64,000 bases of DNA from Actimicrobium sp034313845 (GCF_034313845.1 NZ_JAVIWN010000004.1), one strand, 5' to 3'; positions 26,918 through 36,291 are shown, counted from the stretch's first letter. A program made the numbers and translations. Notes: generated by a model from the letters alone, not told the origin.

Positions 26918-27937
26918 TCACAGGCTGCAGGTATCGGCCGACGCCAGTATTTCGGCTGCCTGCTTGGCATGGGCGACCTGTGCCGAAGCGGGCAGCAGCA
27001 CATCGTTCTTGACGGCGGTCAGTTCCGCCAAAATCGAGATCGCAATTTCAGCCGGCGTCTTGCTGCCGATATACATCCCGATCGGACCATGCAATTTGTC
27101 GATCTGGGCTGGCGTGACGTCGAACAACTGCAGACGCTCGCGCCGCTTGGCATTGTTACTACGCGAACCGATCGCGCCGACATAAAACGCCTCCGACTTC
27201 AGCGCTTCCATCAGTGCCAGATCATCGAGCTTGGGATCGTGCGTCAACGCCACGACAGCACTGCGGCGGTCGAGCTGCATCGCGATGACGAGATCGTCCG
27301 GCATCGTGTGCTGCACCTCGACACCGGGCACTTGCCAGCCGGCGCGGTACTCTTCTCGCGGATCGCAGACCGTCACGTGGTAGTCCATGCCCAGCGCAAT
27401 CTGCGCCAGAAAGCTCGATAGCTGGCCGGCACCGATGATCAGCAAACGCCAGCGCGGACCATGAATCGTCGTCAATGACGTGGCCGTATGCAGCAGACTG
27501 GCACCGGCGTCGGCGAGCGAGAGCGCCACCGCGCCGCTGGACAGGTCGAGCCGACGCGCCACCAGTTCATGTTGCGCCAGCCTGCCCAGCAATTCGCTGA
27601 TGCGGCTCTGCGGGGACAAGGGCTCGAGCGCCAGTTCGATGGTGCCACCGCACGGCAAGCCGAAGCGGTGCGCTTCATCCGCCGTAATCCCGTAGGTCAC
27701 GATCTCGGGCACGGTGCGGGTGATGCCTTCGCTGCGCACGCGCGCGATCAGATCATCTTCGATGCAACCACCCGAGACCGAACCGACTACCTGGCCGTCA
27801 TCACAAATGGCCAGCGTCGCACCTTGTGGACGTGGGCTCGAACCCCAGGTTCGGATCACGGTCACGAGTTCGCAACGGTGACCGTCACGCAGCCACTGGT
27901 CACAGGTTTTGAGTACGTCGAGGTCGATGCTATCCAT
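26918..27937 (-). CDS. XdhC/CoxI-family protein
   Basis: 339 residues from ATG 27937 with GGAA 4-5 nt upstream; an in-frame ATG at 27970 would add 11 residues. The N-terminal XdhC/CoxF domain shows LVTVIRTWGSSPRPQGATLA and GSVSGGCIEDD. The C-terminal Rossmann part shows WRLLIIGAGQLSSFLAQIAL and DDLALMEALKSEAFYVGAIG. Such proteins insert the sulfurated molybdenum cofactor into xanthine dehydrogenase-like enzymes. No xdhAB genes are nearby, so the partner enzyme is unknown. Confidence 0.88.
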   Translation of the reverse strand: MDSIDLDVLKTCDQWLRDGHRCELVTVIRTWGSSPRPQGATLAICDDGQVVGSVSGGCIEDDLIARVRSEGITRTVPEIVTYGITADEAHRFGLPCGGTIELALEPLSPQSRISELLGRLAQHELVARRLDLSSGAVALSLADAGASLLHTATSLTTIHGPRWRLLIIGAGQLSSFLAQIALGMDYHVTVCDPREEYRAGWQVPGVEVQHTMPDDLVIAMQLDRRSAVVALTHDPKLDDLALMEALKSEAFYVGAIGSRSNNAKRRERLQLFDVTPAQIDKLHGPIGMYIGSKTPAEIAISILAELTAVKNDVLLPASAQVAHAKQAAEILASADTCSL

Positions 27938-28066
27938 GATTTCCAGAATAAAAGTTGGTCGCAATGGCATGGTTCGCCGGCTCGCGACAGGCTGGCAGTG
28001 TAGTCGCTCCGGGCAATGTTGTTTGAAACCCGTCCCAACCGCGCCGGTCAGAAACTTTTAAAAGAT

Positions 28067-28094
28067 GGAACCAGAATTCCACCAGGACCACTGA
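28067..28094 (+). promoter_or_regulatory. hrp box (HrpL-type promoter), full consensus
   Basis: GGAACC (28067-28072), 15 bp, CCACTGA (28088-28094) match the HrpL sigma-factor consensus GGAACC-N15/16-CCACNNA at every defined position. It lies 35 bp upstream of ATG 28130 in the correct orientation. Confidence 0.7.
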
Positions 28095-28129
28095 CGTTGA
28101 GCCACTTCAACAAGCGATGCGATCCCATC

Positions 28130-29038
28130 ATGCCAATCATCTCGTCACACTCGGTGTTACCCGCTGCAAGGATTGCCCGTGCACTGTCAGGCGGGATCGC
28201 GCTACCCGTGCCGGTCGATCGACCAGGCGCAAAGAGTCTGGACAGCAAGCTGCCGCTGCTGGGCGGTCAGGCACTGGGCGACCGGCTCAGAACCGAATTA
28301 GCGACGACGCAGCGCACAAGAAAAACCCGCTCCGCACCGCCAGCCGCCGCCTCACATCCCACCGCGCCACACCAGTATCAGGACCATGCGCACACCGACA
28401 ACGCCGCCGCTACGGCGCGACTCTCGCTATTTTTTCTGGACATGATTCGCGCGGATGGCCTGCCTCCGGAGAGACAGGCGCGTGAGCTGCAGGCACTGAC
28501 GAAGCGACTGCCTCTGCTGAGTCAATCTCATCAGGCCGATGGGTTCAAGTTAATACTGGCACTGACGAACAAGCTCCCTGCGGATCAGCAAGCTCCGGTT
28601 CTGAGCGCCCTGGCTCCCCGGCTTCGTACGTTGCCGACCAGTGCGCGGCGTAGCGGCTTCACCGCACTGGCGACCAGCATTACCCGATTACCCCTGGCTG
28701 GCCGTACGGTCGCACTACCGGCACTGGCCCGCGCACTTGCTGCCAGTGGGCGCGATGCAGGCATATTCCATACGCTGCAAGCACAGACGCAAACGCTGGA
28801 CATCAACGCGCAAGAACGCGCATTGCCCGGCCTGATCCGTCATATCGGCGTGCTGCCCAAGGAAAAACGCAAAGCCGCATTCGATGCGATTGCGGTGCAA
28901 GTCCAGACCTTGCCACCGCATCAACAACGCAATCTGCTGCGCGGCCTGGCAGGAAAAATCGGCAAGTTACCCGTCGAGCAGCAAGCGCAGGCAACAACTC
29001 GCCTGCAACAGTTGGCAGAAAAAATGCTGCGCACGTAG
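28130..29038 (+). CDS. Helical-repeat protein, candidate type III effector
   Basis: 302 residues from ATG 28130, the first in-frame ATG after the hrp box; the frame stays open back to an ATG at 28016, but that start would lie upstream of the promoter. Residues 1-105 are rich in Ser, Ala, Pro and Arg and look disordered (MPIISSHSVLPAARIARALS), as in type III secretion signals. Residues 110-300 are a run of alpha-helical repeats of about 22-24 residues with a recurring core L-x-x-L-A-x-x-(I/L)-x-x-LP (LQALTKRLPLL, LSALAPRLRTLP, FTALATSITRLP, LRGLAGKIGKLP). No known family is recognised. The N-terminal codons have no strong ribosome site. Cytosolic function cannot be excluded. Confidence 0.7.
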   Translation: MPIISSHSVLPAARIARALSGGIALPVPVDRPGAKSLDSKLPLLGGQALGDRLRTELATTQRTRKTRSAPPAAASHPTAPHQYQDHAHTDNAAATARLSLFFLDMIRADGLPPERQARELQALTKRLPLLSQSHQADGFKLILALTNKLPADQQAPVLSALAPRLRTLPTSARRSGFTALATSITRLPLAGRTVALPALARALAASGRDAGIFHTLQAQTQTLDINAQERALPGLIRHIGVLPKEKRKAAFDAIAVQVQTLPPHQQRNLLRGLAGKIGKLPVEQQAQATTRLQQLAEKMLRT

Positions 29039-29065
29039 GGTGCAATAACCGAAGGGCATTGCACT
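29039..29065 (-). repeat. 27-bp REP-like palindrome (inverted orientation)
   Basis: It begins directly after the stop codon of the helical-repeat gene. Arms GGTGCAAT and ATTGCAC; the final base pair is lost. Confidence 0.8.
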
Positions 29066-29118
29066 TTACGAAAAAACCACCGCGTTCGGAGAGGTGGGCA
29101 CCCTATCCCCCTCCCTGA

Positions 29119-32100
29119 TTACCGCTGCATCGACTCCCACACCTTTTGCAAACGCTTGGCCGATACCGGCATCGGCGTCTTCAATTCCTGCGCGAATAGC
29201 GACACGCGCAATTCTTCCAGCAGCCAGCGGAATTCACCCATCTTCGGATCGGCTGTATGGCCGGTCTGTTTGTCTTTCAGGCCGCGCTGCCACAGCAAGG
29301 CGGCCTGCTGCCACTCGGTCATCCAGCGGGTATCGCGCGCCGGATCGATGCGCAATTTCTCCAGCCGCACATTGATCGCTTTCAGATAGCGCGGGAACTG
29401 GGTCAGGCTGGTGTAACTGGTTTCAGTGACGAAACGCCGGGCGACCAGCCCCTGCAGTTGCGCCTGGATATCGGCCACCGCAGCGGCATGTCCCTTGGCA
29501 CCCTGCAGCTTTTTCGGTAGCGCGTAATACTCGGCGAGGATCAGCCCGACCAGCCGTGCAATCTCATTGACCAGCAAACCGAGGCGCGATTTGCCGGCTT
29601 CCTTGCGGGCGTCGAATTCGGCGGCGGTACGCGGCAGCGGCTCTTGCAGACAGGCCCGCTCCAGACCGGCTTCAATGATCTGGTCGCGCAGTTCTTCCTG
29701 CGAACCGAGCGCCATGAATTGCATGCCCATCTGCTGCAGGCCGGGGATATTCTTTTCGAGATACTTGAGTTGCTCGCGCAGTTGCAGCGCCAGCAAACGC
29801 CGCAAGCCGCCGCGATGGAGTCGCGCCGCTTCGGTCGGATCATCAAACACTTCGAGATCGCAATACGCACCCTTGTCGACCAGTGCCGGAAAACCGATCA
29901 GCGTGAGCTTGCCTTGCTGGATTTCCAGCAGTTCCGGCAGTTCGCCAAAGGTCCAGGCCGTCAGCTTCTGATGCTGCGTGGGTACGGCCGACGGCGCAGT
30001 TGACGATGAAGCTGACGCTGCCGGCTGAACCGATTTACCAACCGCCCTGACCTGCGCCACCGGCACATTCGTGATCGCGGTCGACTCGGCGATTTTCTGA
30101 AAACTCTCGCGCGCCTGACCACCAAATTCGGCTTGCAGCGCACCGAGATTGCGGCCCATTTCAAGCTGCCGGCCATGTTCGTCGACCACCTTGAAATTCA
30201 TGAAATGATGCGCCGGCAAGGTCTCGGCCTTGAAGTCGCTGAGCAGCGGCGTGATGTGCGCATGCACCCGCACATCGGCGACGATGGCTTCGATCAGGCT
30301 GCCCCGGCCAAAGGTTTTTTGCTCGTTGACGCGGTCCAGAAAGGCCGCAGCGTAATGCGGCAACGGCACGCAATTACGACGCAGTTTTTGCGGCAGCGAT
30401 TTGAGCAGCAGATGGACTTTTTCTTTCAGCATGCCCGGTACGAGCCAGTCGCAGCGGGCGGCCGACAGCTGATTCAGTGCGAACAGCGGCACCGTCAGCG
30501 TGACGCCATCGCGTGGCGTGCCGGGTTCAAAGTGGTACGCCAGCGGCATCTCGATGCCTACACCCGGCAGCAATTTCGGGAACAGCTCGGTGGTAATGCC
30601 GGCGGCTTCGTGCCGCATCAACTCATCACGATTGAGATACAGCAATTTGGGTTCGGCGCGGGTCGCGTCCTTGTGCCACTTTTCAAAACTGATGCCGTTG
30701 CAGATATGAGCTGGCAGCATCTTGTCGTAGAACGCCGCGATCAATTCGTCATCAACCAGCACATCAAGCCGGCGCGATTTGTGCTCGAGGTTTTCGATCT
30801 CGCGGATCAGGTTATTGTTGAACGCGAAGAACGGCGCACGCGTGTCGAACTCGCCACCGACGAGTGCATCGCGAATAAAAATCTCGCGCGCCTCGACCGG
30901 ATTGATCAAGCCAAAATTGATGCGGCGCTGGCTGTAGACCACCAGTCCGTACAAGGTCGCACGCTCGGACGCCGTGACCTGCGCCGTGCGTTTTTCCCAG
31001 TGCGGTTCGCCATACGATTTCTTGAGCAGATGCGCACCAACGCGTTCGAGCCACTCCGGCTGAATTTGCGCGACGCAGCGCGCATACAACCGCGTAGTGT
31101 CGACCAGCTCGGCGGCCATGATCCACTTGCCGGCTTTTTTGAGCAGACTCGAACCGGGCCAGATGTGAAACTTGATCGCTCGCGCACCGAGGTAATGGGT
31201 GTCTTCGTCGGACTTGAAACCGACATTGCCCAGCAAGCCGGTCAGCAATGCCGAGTGCAGGTTTTCATAAGTCGCCGGCAGCTCGTTCATGCGCCAGCCC
31301 TGCTCCTTGACGATGGTCAGCAATTGCGAATGCACGTCGCGCCATTCGCGCAAGCGCATTTGCGACAGGAAATTGGCGCGGCAACTGTCCTGCAACTGGC
31401 GGTTGGTTTTCTTGTGCTCGATGGCGTCTTCAAACCAGTTCCAGATTTTCAGGTAACTGGAAAATTCGGATTTTTCATCCGCGAATTGCTTGTGCGCGAG
31501 GTCCGCTGCGGCCTGCACTTCCAGTGGCCGGTCGCGCGGGTCTTGCACCGACAGCGCCGAGGCAATGATCAGCACTTCGCGCAAACAGACGTTATCGAGC
31601 GCGGCCAGAATCATGCGGCCCACGCGCGGGTCGAGCGGCAATTTGCCGAGCTGACGACCGGTTGGCGTGAGGTCGTTGTTGTCATCGACCGCGCCCAGCT
31701 CTTGCAGTAACTGGTAGCCATCGGCGATCGCCCGTCCCGGTGGCGGCTCGATGAACGGGAAAGTTTCGACATCGGTCAGGTGCAACGACTTCATGCGCAA
31801 GATGACCGAGGCCAGCGACGAACGCAAGATCTCCGGCTCGGTGAAGGCCGGGCGCATCAGGTAATCTTTTTCTTCGTACAGACGGATGCAGACACCGGCG
31901 GCGACCCGGCCGCAACGACCGGCGCGCTGGTTGGCCGCTGATTGCGCGACCGCTTCGATCTGCAATTGCTCGACCTTGTTGCGGTAGCTATAGCGCTTGA
32001 CGCGCGCCAGTCCGGCATCGACGACATAACGGATACCCGGCACCGTCAGCGAGGTCTCGGCGACGTTGGTGGCGAGCACGATGCGCCTTGCGCCAGACGG

Positions 32101-33093
32101 CTTGAAAACGCGCTCCTGCTCTTGCGCAGACAAGCGCGCAAACAGCGGCAAAATTTCGACATGCGGCGGATGGTGCTTGCGCAAGGCTTCGGCGGCATCG
32201 CGGATTTCGCGCTCGCCGGGCAAAAAGACCAGCACGTCACCATCGCCAATGCGGCACAGCTCATCGACCGCATCGGTCAGCGCTTCCATCAGGTCGCGCT
32301 GGCCGCGTTCCTTTTGCGCGTTGCTCTGGACCGCCTTTTGCGCGGCACCAGGTTTGACTTCGCTGCGATCGGACGAATCGACCGGGCGATAGCGGATTTC
32401 AACCGGATACAAGCGACCCGAGACTTCGATCACCGGGGCCGGTTTGTCGTCGCTGCCGAAGTGGCGCGCAAACCGGTCGGCGTCGATCGTGGCTGACGTG
32501 ATGATGACTTTCAGATCAGGCCGTTTGGGCAACAATTGCTTGAGATAGCCCAGCAGGAAATCGATGTTCAGACTGCGCTCGTGCGCCTCGTCGATGATGA
32601 TGGTGTCGTACTGGCGCAGCAGCGGATCGGTCTGCGTTTCCGCCAGCAGAATACCGTCGGTCATCAGCTTGATCCACGCGCCGGCCGACAGCGTGTCGGT
32701 AAAACGTACCTTGAAGCCGACCAGCTCGCCGAGCGGCGAATTGAGTTCCTGCGCAATCCGCTTGGCTGTCGCCGAGGCCGCAATCCGGCGTGGTTGCGTG
32801 TGACCGATCATGCCGTTCAGGCCGCGCCCGAGTTCGAGGCAGATCTTCGGCAGCTGGGTGGTTTTACCGGAGCCGGTTTCGCCACAGACGATGATGACCT
32901 GGTGCTGACGCAGCGCGGTGGCGATATCTTCGCGTCGGCCGGAGACCGGCAGTTCCTCCGGATACGTGATCGGCGGCAGCGGGTTGCGCACTGGCGCAGG
33001 TCGTGCAGCAGTAGCTGAGCCGGCAGGCGGGCGGGATGGTCGGCGGGCGCGATCGCCGGGCGGACTTTTTTCTAGTGATTGAGGGGATGTCAT
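29119..33093 (-). CDS. hrpA: ATP-dependent RNA helicase HrpA
   Basis: 1324 residues from ATG 33093 (MTSPQSLEKSPPGD); upstream in-frame ATGs (33120, 33132) lie inside argA. DEAH-box motifs are intact: GETGSGKTTQLPK, IIIDEAHERSLN, IITSATID, LATNVAETSLTVPGIRYVVD and QSAANQRAGRCGRV. The C-terminal half contains the HrpA-specific DUF3418 region (GRGSLIEAIVADVR). HrpA separates collided ribosomes or unwinds structured mRNA. Despite its name it is unrelated to hrp type III secretion. Its start lies 17 bp from the argA start, divergently. Confidence 0.95.
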   Translation of the reverse strand: MTSPQSLEKSPPGDRARRPSRPPAGSATAARPAPVRNPLPPITYPEELPVSGRREDIATALRQHQVIIVCGETGSGKTTQLPKICLELGRGLNGMIGHTQPRRIAASATAKRIAQELNSPLGELVGFKVRFTDTLSAGAWIKLMTDGILLAETQTDPLLRQYDTIIIDEAHERSLNIDFLLGYLKQLLPKRPDLKVIITSATIDADRFARHFGSDDKPAPVIEVSGRLYPVEIRYRPVDSSDRSEVKPGAAQKAVQSNAQKERGQRDLMEALTDAVDELCRIGDGDVLVFLPGEREIRDAAEALRKHHPPHVEILPLFARLSAQEQERVFKPSGARRIVLATNVAETSLTVPGIRYVVDAGLARVKRYSYRNKVEQLQIEAVAQSAANQRAGRCGRVAAGVCIRLYEEKDYLMRPAFTEPEILRSSLASVILRMKSLHLTDVETFPFIEPPPGRAIADGYQLLQELGAVDDNNDLTPTGRQLGKLPLDPRVGRMILAALDNVCLREVLIIASALSVQDPRDRPLEVQAAADLAHKQFADEKSEFSSYLKIWNWFEDAIEHKKTNRQLQDSCRANFLSQMRLREWRDVHSQLLTIVKEQGWRMNELPATYENLHSALLTGLLGNVGFKSDEDTHYLGARAIKFHIWPGSSLLKKAGKWIMAAELVDTTRLYARCVAQIQPEWLERVGAHLLKKSYGEPHWEKRTAQVTASERATLYGLVVYSQRRINFGLINPVEAREIFIRDALVGGEFDTRAPFFAFNNNLIREIENLEHKSRRLDVLVDDELIAAFYDKMLPAHICNGISFEKWHKDATRAEPKLLYLNRDELMRHEAAGITTELFPKLLPGVGIEMPLAYHFEPGTPRDGVTLTVPLFALNQLSAARCDWLVPGMLKEKVHLLLKSLPQKLRRNCVPLPHYAAAFLDRVNEQKTFGRGSLIEAIVADVRVHAHITPLLSDFKAETLPAHHFMNFKVVDEHGRQLEMGRNLGALQAEFGGQARESFQKIAESTAITNVPVAQVRAVGKSVQPAASASSSTAPSAVPTQHQKLTAWTFGELPELLEIQQGKLTLIGFPALVDKGAYCDLEVFDDPTEAARLHRGGLRRLLALQLREQLKYLEKNIPGLQQMGMQFMALGSQEELRDQIIEAGLERACLQEPLPRTAAEFDARKEAGKSRLGLLVNEIARLVGLILAEYYALPKKLQGAKGHAAAVADIQAQLQGLVARRFVTETSYTSLTQFPRYLKAINVRLEKLRIDPARDTRWMTEWQQAALLWQRGLKDKQTGHTADPKMGEFRWLLEELRVSLFAQELKTPMPVSAKRLQKVWESMQR

Positions 33094-33103
33094 GGCGAGG
33101 CGA

Positions 33104-33111
33104 ATTATAAT
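33104..33111. promoter_or_regulatory. Palindromic -10 element shared by hrpA and argA
   Basis: ATTATAAT is self-complementary, so a perfect TATAAT can be read on both strands between the divergent start codons (33093 and 33110/33119). No good -35 element was found on either side. Confidence 0.4.
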
Positions 33112-34429
33112 GCGCAACATGCAAACCCCCATCGAGTTCGTCCAGTGGCTGCGCTCCGTCGCGCCCTACATCCACGCCTTCCGTAACAAGACCTTCGTGG
33201 TGGCGTTTCCCGGCGAGCTAGTCCTTGCCGGCGCACTGCCGGTACTAGCCCAGGATTTATCCCTGCTGCATGCGCTGGGCATCAAGGTCGTCATCGTCCA
33301 TGGCTCGCGGCCGCAAGTGGCCGAACAGCTCGCTTTGCGCAATGCCCAGGAGCGTTTTCATAACGGCTTGCGCATCACCGACAGCGCCGCGCTCGAATGC
33401 GCCAAGGAAGCAGCCGGTGAATTGCGCCTTGATATCGAAGCCGCGTTCAGCCAGGGCTTGCCGAACACGCCGATGGCGCATGCTGCAATCCGCATCATTT
33501 CGGGCAATTTCGTCACCGCCAAACCACTCGGCGTGATCGATGGTGTCGACCTCGAACTGACCGGCGTGGCGCGCAAAATTGCCTACGAAGCGATTCATCC
33601 CATCCTTGATGCCGGCGGTCTGATTCTGCTCTCGCCACTGGGCTTTTCACCGACCGGCGAAGTCTTCAACCTGACAATGGAAGACGTCGCCGTGGCAGCC
33701 GCCATTGCGCTGCGCGCTGACAAGCTGATTTTCATCAGTGAAATCCCGATGATGATCGATGAAGGTGGCGAAGAAATCCGCGAACTCTCATCGCACCAGG
33801 CCGAAGCCGTGCTCGGTGCGGGCTTCCTGCCCAGCGATGCCTCGTTCTATTTGCAACACGCGATCAAGGCCTGCAACGGCGGCGTGGCGCGCGCGCACAT
33901 CGTGCCGTTTGCGATGGACGGCTCGGCCTTGCTGGAATTATTTACCCATGACGGCGTCGGTACGATGATCTCGTACCAGAACCTCGAAACCCTGCGCGAA
34001 GCCACCATCGAAGACGTCGGCGGCATTCTGAAGCTGATCGAACCACTCGAAAACGATGGCACCCTGGTCAAGCGCGGACGCGAACTGATCGAACGCGAAG
34101 TCGAGAATTTTTCCGTCATCGAACACGATGGCGTGATCTTCGGCTGCGCCGCGCTGTACCCGTTCCCGGCCGAAAAAATGGCCGAGATGGCCTGCCTGAC
34201 CGTGAACCCGGATGTGCAGGCGCAAGGCGATGGCGAACGCATCCTCAAGCACATGGAAAATCGCGCCCGTGCACAGGGCTTCAAGAAACTGTTCGTGCTC
34301 ACGACGCGCACTGCGCACTGGTTCCTCAAACGCGGCTTCGTCGCCGCCTCGGTCGATGCCTTACCCAAAGATCGCCAGCACATGTATAACTGGCAGCGCA
34401 AATCACTGGTGCTGGTCAAATCACTCTGA
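33110..34429 (+). CDS. argA: N-acetylglutamate synthase (classical ArgA)
   Basis: 439 residues from ATG 33110 (GAGG 9 nt upstream); ATG 33119 is the alternative and begins MQTPIEFVQWLRSVAPYIHA. Residues 20-290 are an amino-acid-kinase domain (VVAFPGELVLAGALPVLAQD, VVIVHGSRPQV). Residues 300-439 are a GNAT acetyltransferase domain (EMACLTVNPDVQAQGDGERI, LTTRTAHWFLKRGF). It performs the first step of arginine biosynthesis and is usually inhibited by arginine through the kinase-like domain. It is followed 39 bp later by yggX. Confidence 0.95.
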   Translation: MRNMQTPIEFVQWLRSVAPYIHAFRNKTFVVAFPGELVLAGALPVLAQDLSLLHALGIKVVIVHGSRPQVAEQLALRNAQERFHNGLRITDSAALECAKEAAGELRLDIEAAFSQGLPNTPMAHAAIRIISGNFVTAKPLGVIDGVDLELTGVARKIAYEAIHPILDAGGLILLSPLGFSPTGEVFNLTMEDVAVAAAIALRADKLIFISEIPMMIDEGGEEIRELSSHQAEAVLGAGFLPSDASFYLQHAIKACNGGVARAHIVPFAMDGSALLELFTHDGVGTMISYQNLETLREATIEDVGGILKLIEPLENDGTLVKRGRELIEREVENFSVIEHDGVIFGCAALYPFPAEKMAEMACLTVNPDVQAQGDGERILKHMENRARAQGFKKLFVLTTRTAHWFLKRGFVAASVDALPKDRQHMYNWQRKSLVLVKSL

Positions 34430-34468
34430 ACCGGCCCACCCCACATTCAATCGAACAAGGAATTACAA

Positions 34469-34741
34469 ATGGCACGCATGATTCACTGCATCAAGCTCGA
34501 CAAGGAAGCCGAAGGCCTCGATTTTCCTCCGTACCCGGGCGACCTCGGCAAGCGTCTCTGGGAGACCGTCTCGAAAGAAGCCTGGGCCGCCTGGCTCAAG
34601 CATCAGACCATGCTGGTCAATGAAAACCGCCTGAACCTGGCCGACCTGCGCGCCCGCAAATACCTGGCCACGCAAATGGAAAAGCATTTCTTTGGCGATG
34701 GTGCGGATGCGGCTGTCGGGTATGTGCCACCAGCGGAGTAA
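34469..34741 (+). CDS. yggX: Fe(2+)-trafficking / oxidative damage protection protein YggX
   Basis: 90 residues, exact family length. It begins MARMIHCIKLDKEAEGLDFP with the conserved Cys7, and continues PYPGDLGKRLWETVSKEAW and QTMLVNENRLNLADLRARKY. It protects Fe-S clusters from oxidation. It is probably co-transcribed with argA. Confidence 0.97.
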   Translation: MARMIHCIKLDKEAEGLDFPPYPGDLGKRLWETVSKEAWAAWLKHQTMLVNENRLNLADLRARKYLATQMEKHFFGDGADAAVGYVPPAE

Positions 34742-34789
34742 CCGGATCAACAAGCTCCCGGAATCGGCGTCCGAAGCCGGGAGGCAGTC

Positions 34790-34816
34790 GGTGCAATGCC
34801 CTTCGGTTATTGCACC
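34790..34816 (+). repeat. 27-bp REP-like palindrome
   Basis: Arms GGTGCAAT and ATTGCACC. It lies 49 bp after the yggX stop and next to the left side of the IS110 element. Confidence 0.85.
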
Positions 34817-34860
34817 CTTGTATGCTGTTTTTAACGGTTGATTTTGATTAGATTGATGTG

Positions 34861-35170
34861 GCATCAAAGATATCGGAAAGAGCGCGTAGCGCGACTGTAG
34901 GTATCTTTGATGCGGCACTTCGGTCTTCTTGGATAGCCGTTCGGAAAAGTGCAGACCAGCGCCATTGGCGTAACCTGCAAGAGTTCATTGGGGAAGCCGT
35001 TGCACCCTTAAGCCGGACCGTGTGTCCGAGCTTGTTCTGTAGATTGGCTCCCCGCCCTATTCGCCAATGCCGTGGAGTATCGAAGGCTTAGAGCCTGTAT
35101 CGACAAGGATGGCAGGCGCGTATGCAGGGTCGGAGAACCAGTGAACAGTGTAGTCCACTCACAAGGAGAA
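34861..35170 (+). ncRNA. Candidate bridge RNA region of the IS110 element
   Basis: IS110-group elements encode a structured bridge RNA in the noncoding DNA before the transposase. Here the stretch opens with a 12-bp perfect stem, GCATCAAAGATA (34861-34872) and TATCTTTGATGC (34902-34913), enclosing a small GCGC/GCGC hairpin, and stays free of a convincing gene up to the transposase ribosome site. The exact RNA ends and guide loops could not be derived by eye. Confidence 0.4.
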
Positions 35171-35176
35171 AGCATC

Positions 35177-36199
35177 ATGACTTCCATCACGCACAAAAAA
35201 GTGTTTGCCGGTATCGATGTCGGCGCCGCTGAACTGGTTCTGGTTTTGCGTACAGGCGAGAAGTCCAGCCCAGCACAGTCGTTTCCCAATACCCCTGCCC
35301 ACCACCGTCGGCTGCTGCAGAAGCTGGCAGCCAGCCCGGACTGTACGGTCTGTCTGGAGGCCACTGGCGTCTACTCGATGGATGTGACCATCGCGCTCCA
35401 CGATGCCGGAATACCGCTCATGGTGATTAATCCACAGCGCTCGCATAACTTTGCCAAGGTGCTGGGCAAGCACAGCAAAACCGATAACGTCGATGCCGAT
35501 ACCCTGGCGCAGTTCGCCCAGCGCATGCCTTTCCAGCCTTGGGTGCGCCCCACCGACGCAGTTCTGGCCTTGAGAGCATTCTCACGCCGCATCCATGCCC
35601 TGACCGATCTAAAAACCATCTCGAAAAATCAGTCGCATGCCCTGTCATTTATTGCCAGCACTCCCAAAGTGGTCATGCAAGACGTGGCACTGGCTGTGAC
35701 GCAACTCGAAAAACGTCTCGCCATCTTGACGGCAGCAACTCTCGAACTCATTCACGCCACCCCGGAGTTGCTGGCCCCATTTACGCTCCTGCTGGGCGTC
35801 AAAGGCATCGCCAATACCAGTGCCATCGCCTTGCTCGGCGAGCTGCTCTTGCTGCCTGCTGGACTGTCTCATGCGCAATGGGTCAAGTTCGCCGGGCTCG
35901 ATCCGAAACACTTTCGCTCCGGCACCAGCGTTGATAAAAAAGCGCGCATTTCCAAGGCCGGCAATCACTACATTCGCGCCGCCTTGTACATGCCCGCTCT
36001 GAGCGCAAAGGCCCATGATCCGTACGTCAAAGCCTATTTCGAACATCTCATCGGCATGGGCAAAACCCCCATGCAGGGCGTCTGCGCCGTGATGCGCAAA
36101 CTGCTGCACGCTTTGCACGGAATGCTTACCAACAATCAGCCTTTTGATAACACGCGATTCTATGCGGTCCCTGCTCAAATGATTCGCTCTTCAACCTGA
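35177..36199 (+). CDS. IS110-family DEDD transposase
   Basis: 340 residues from ATG 35177 with AAGGAG 10 nt upstream. The RuvC-like domain has Asp14 (FAGIDVG), Glu61 (CLEATGVY), Asp103 and Asp106 (SKTDNVDADTLAQFA), nearly the positions in the founding bridge-RNA recombinase IS621. The C-terminal transposase_20 domain (LLGVKGIANTSAIALLGELL) carries the probable catalytic Ser248 in KHFRSGTSVDKKARI. All key residues are present, so the enzyme looks active. It would pair with the RNA from the upstream noncoding region. Confidence 0.93.
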   Translation: MTSITHKKVFAGIDVGAAELVLVLRTGEKSSPAQSFPNTPAHHRRLLQKLAASPDCTVCLEATGVYSMDVTIALHDAGIPLMVINPQRSHNFAKVLGKHSKTDNVDADTLAQFAQRMPFQPWVRPTDAVLALRAFSRRIHALTDLKTISKNQSHALSFIASTPKVVMQDVALAVTQLEKRLAILTAATLELIHATPELLAPFTLLLGVKGIANTSAIALLGELLLLPAGLSHAQWVKFAGLDPKHFRSGTSVDKKARISKAGNHYIRAALYMPALSAKAHDPYVKAYFEHLIGMGKTPMQGVCAVMRKLLHALHGMLTNNQPFDNTRFYAVPAQMIRSST

Positions 36200-36244
36200 A
36201 AAAGGCTTGCTTTTGAACAGAGTATCTACCTTCCAGAACCGTAG

Positions 36245-36271
36245 GGTGCAATAACCGAAGGGCATTGCACC
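36245..36271 (-). repeat. 27-bp REP-like palindrome (inverted orientation)
   Basis: First of two copies 20 bp apart between the transposase stop and the rpiA stop. Perfect arms GGTGCAAT/ATTGCACC. Confidence 0.85.
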
Positions 36272-36291
36272 AAGCACCCCAAAACCCGTAG

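Larger units (their letters stand above)
34830..36240 (+). mobile_element. IS110-family insertion sequence (boundaries approximate)
   Basis: It holds a single DEDD transposase gene preceded by about 320 bp of noncoding DNA and followed by about 40 bp, which is the layout of the IS110 group. No terminal inverted repeats are visible, as expected. Limits are estimated: the left end lies between the palindrome at 34816 and the hairpin at 34861, the right end between the transposase stop (36199) and the palindrome at 36245. REP-like palindromes lie immediately outside on both sides. Confidence 0.7.

Noticed and set aside
30133..31710. 525-residue rightward frame inside hrpA
   Set aside because: Complete overlap with the real hrpA gene on the other strand.
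34463..34918. 151-residue leftward frame over yggX
   Set aside because: It overlaps yggX antisense and extends into the IS110 left end; no ribosome site or family.
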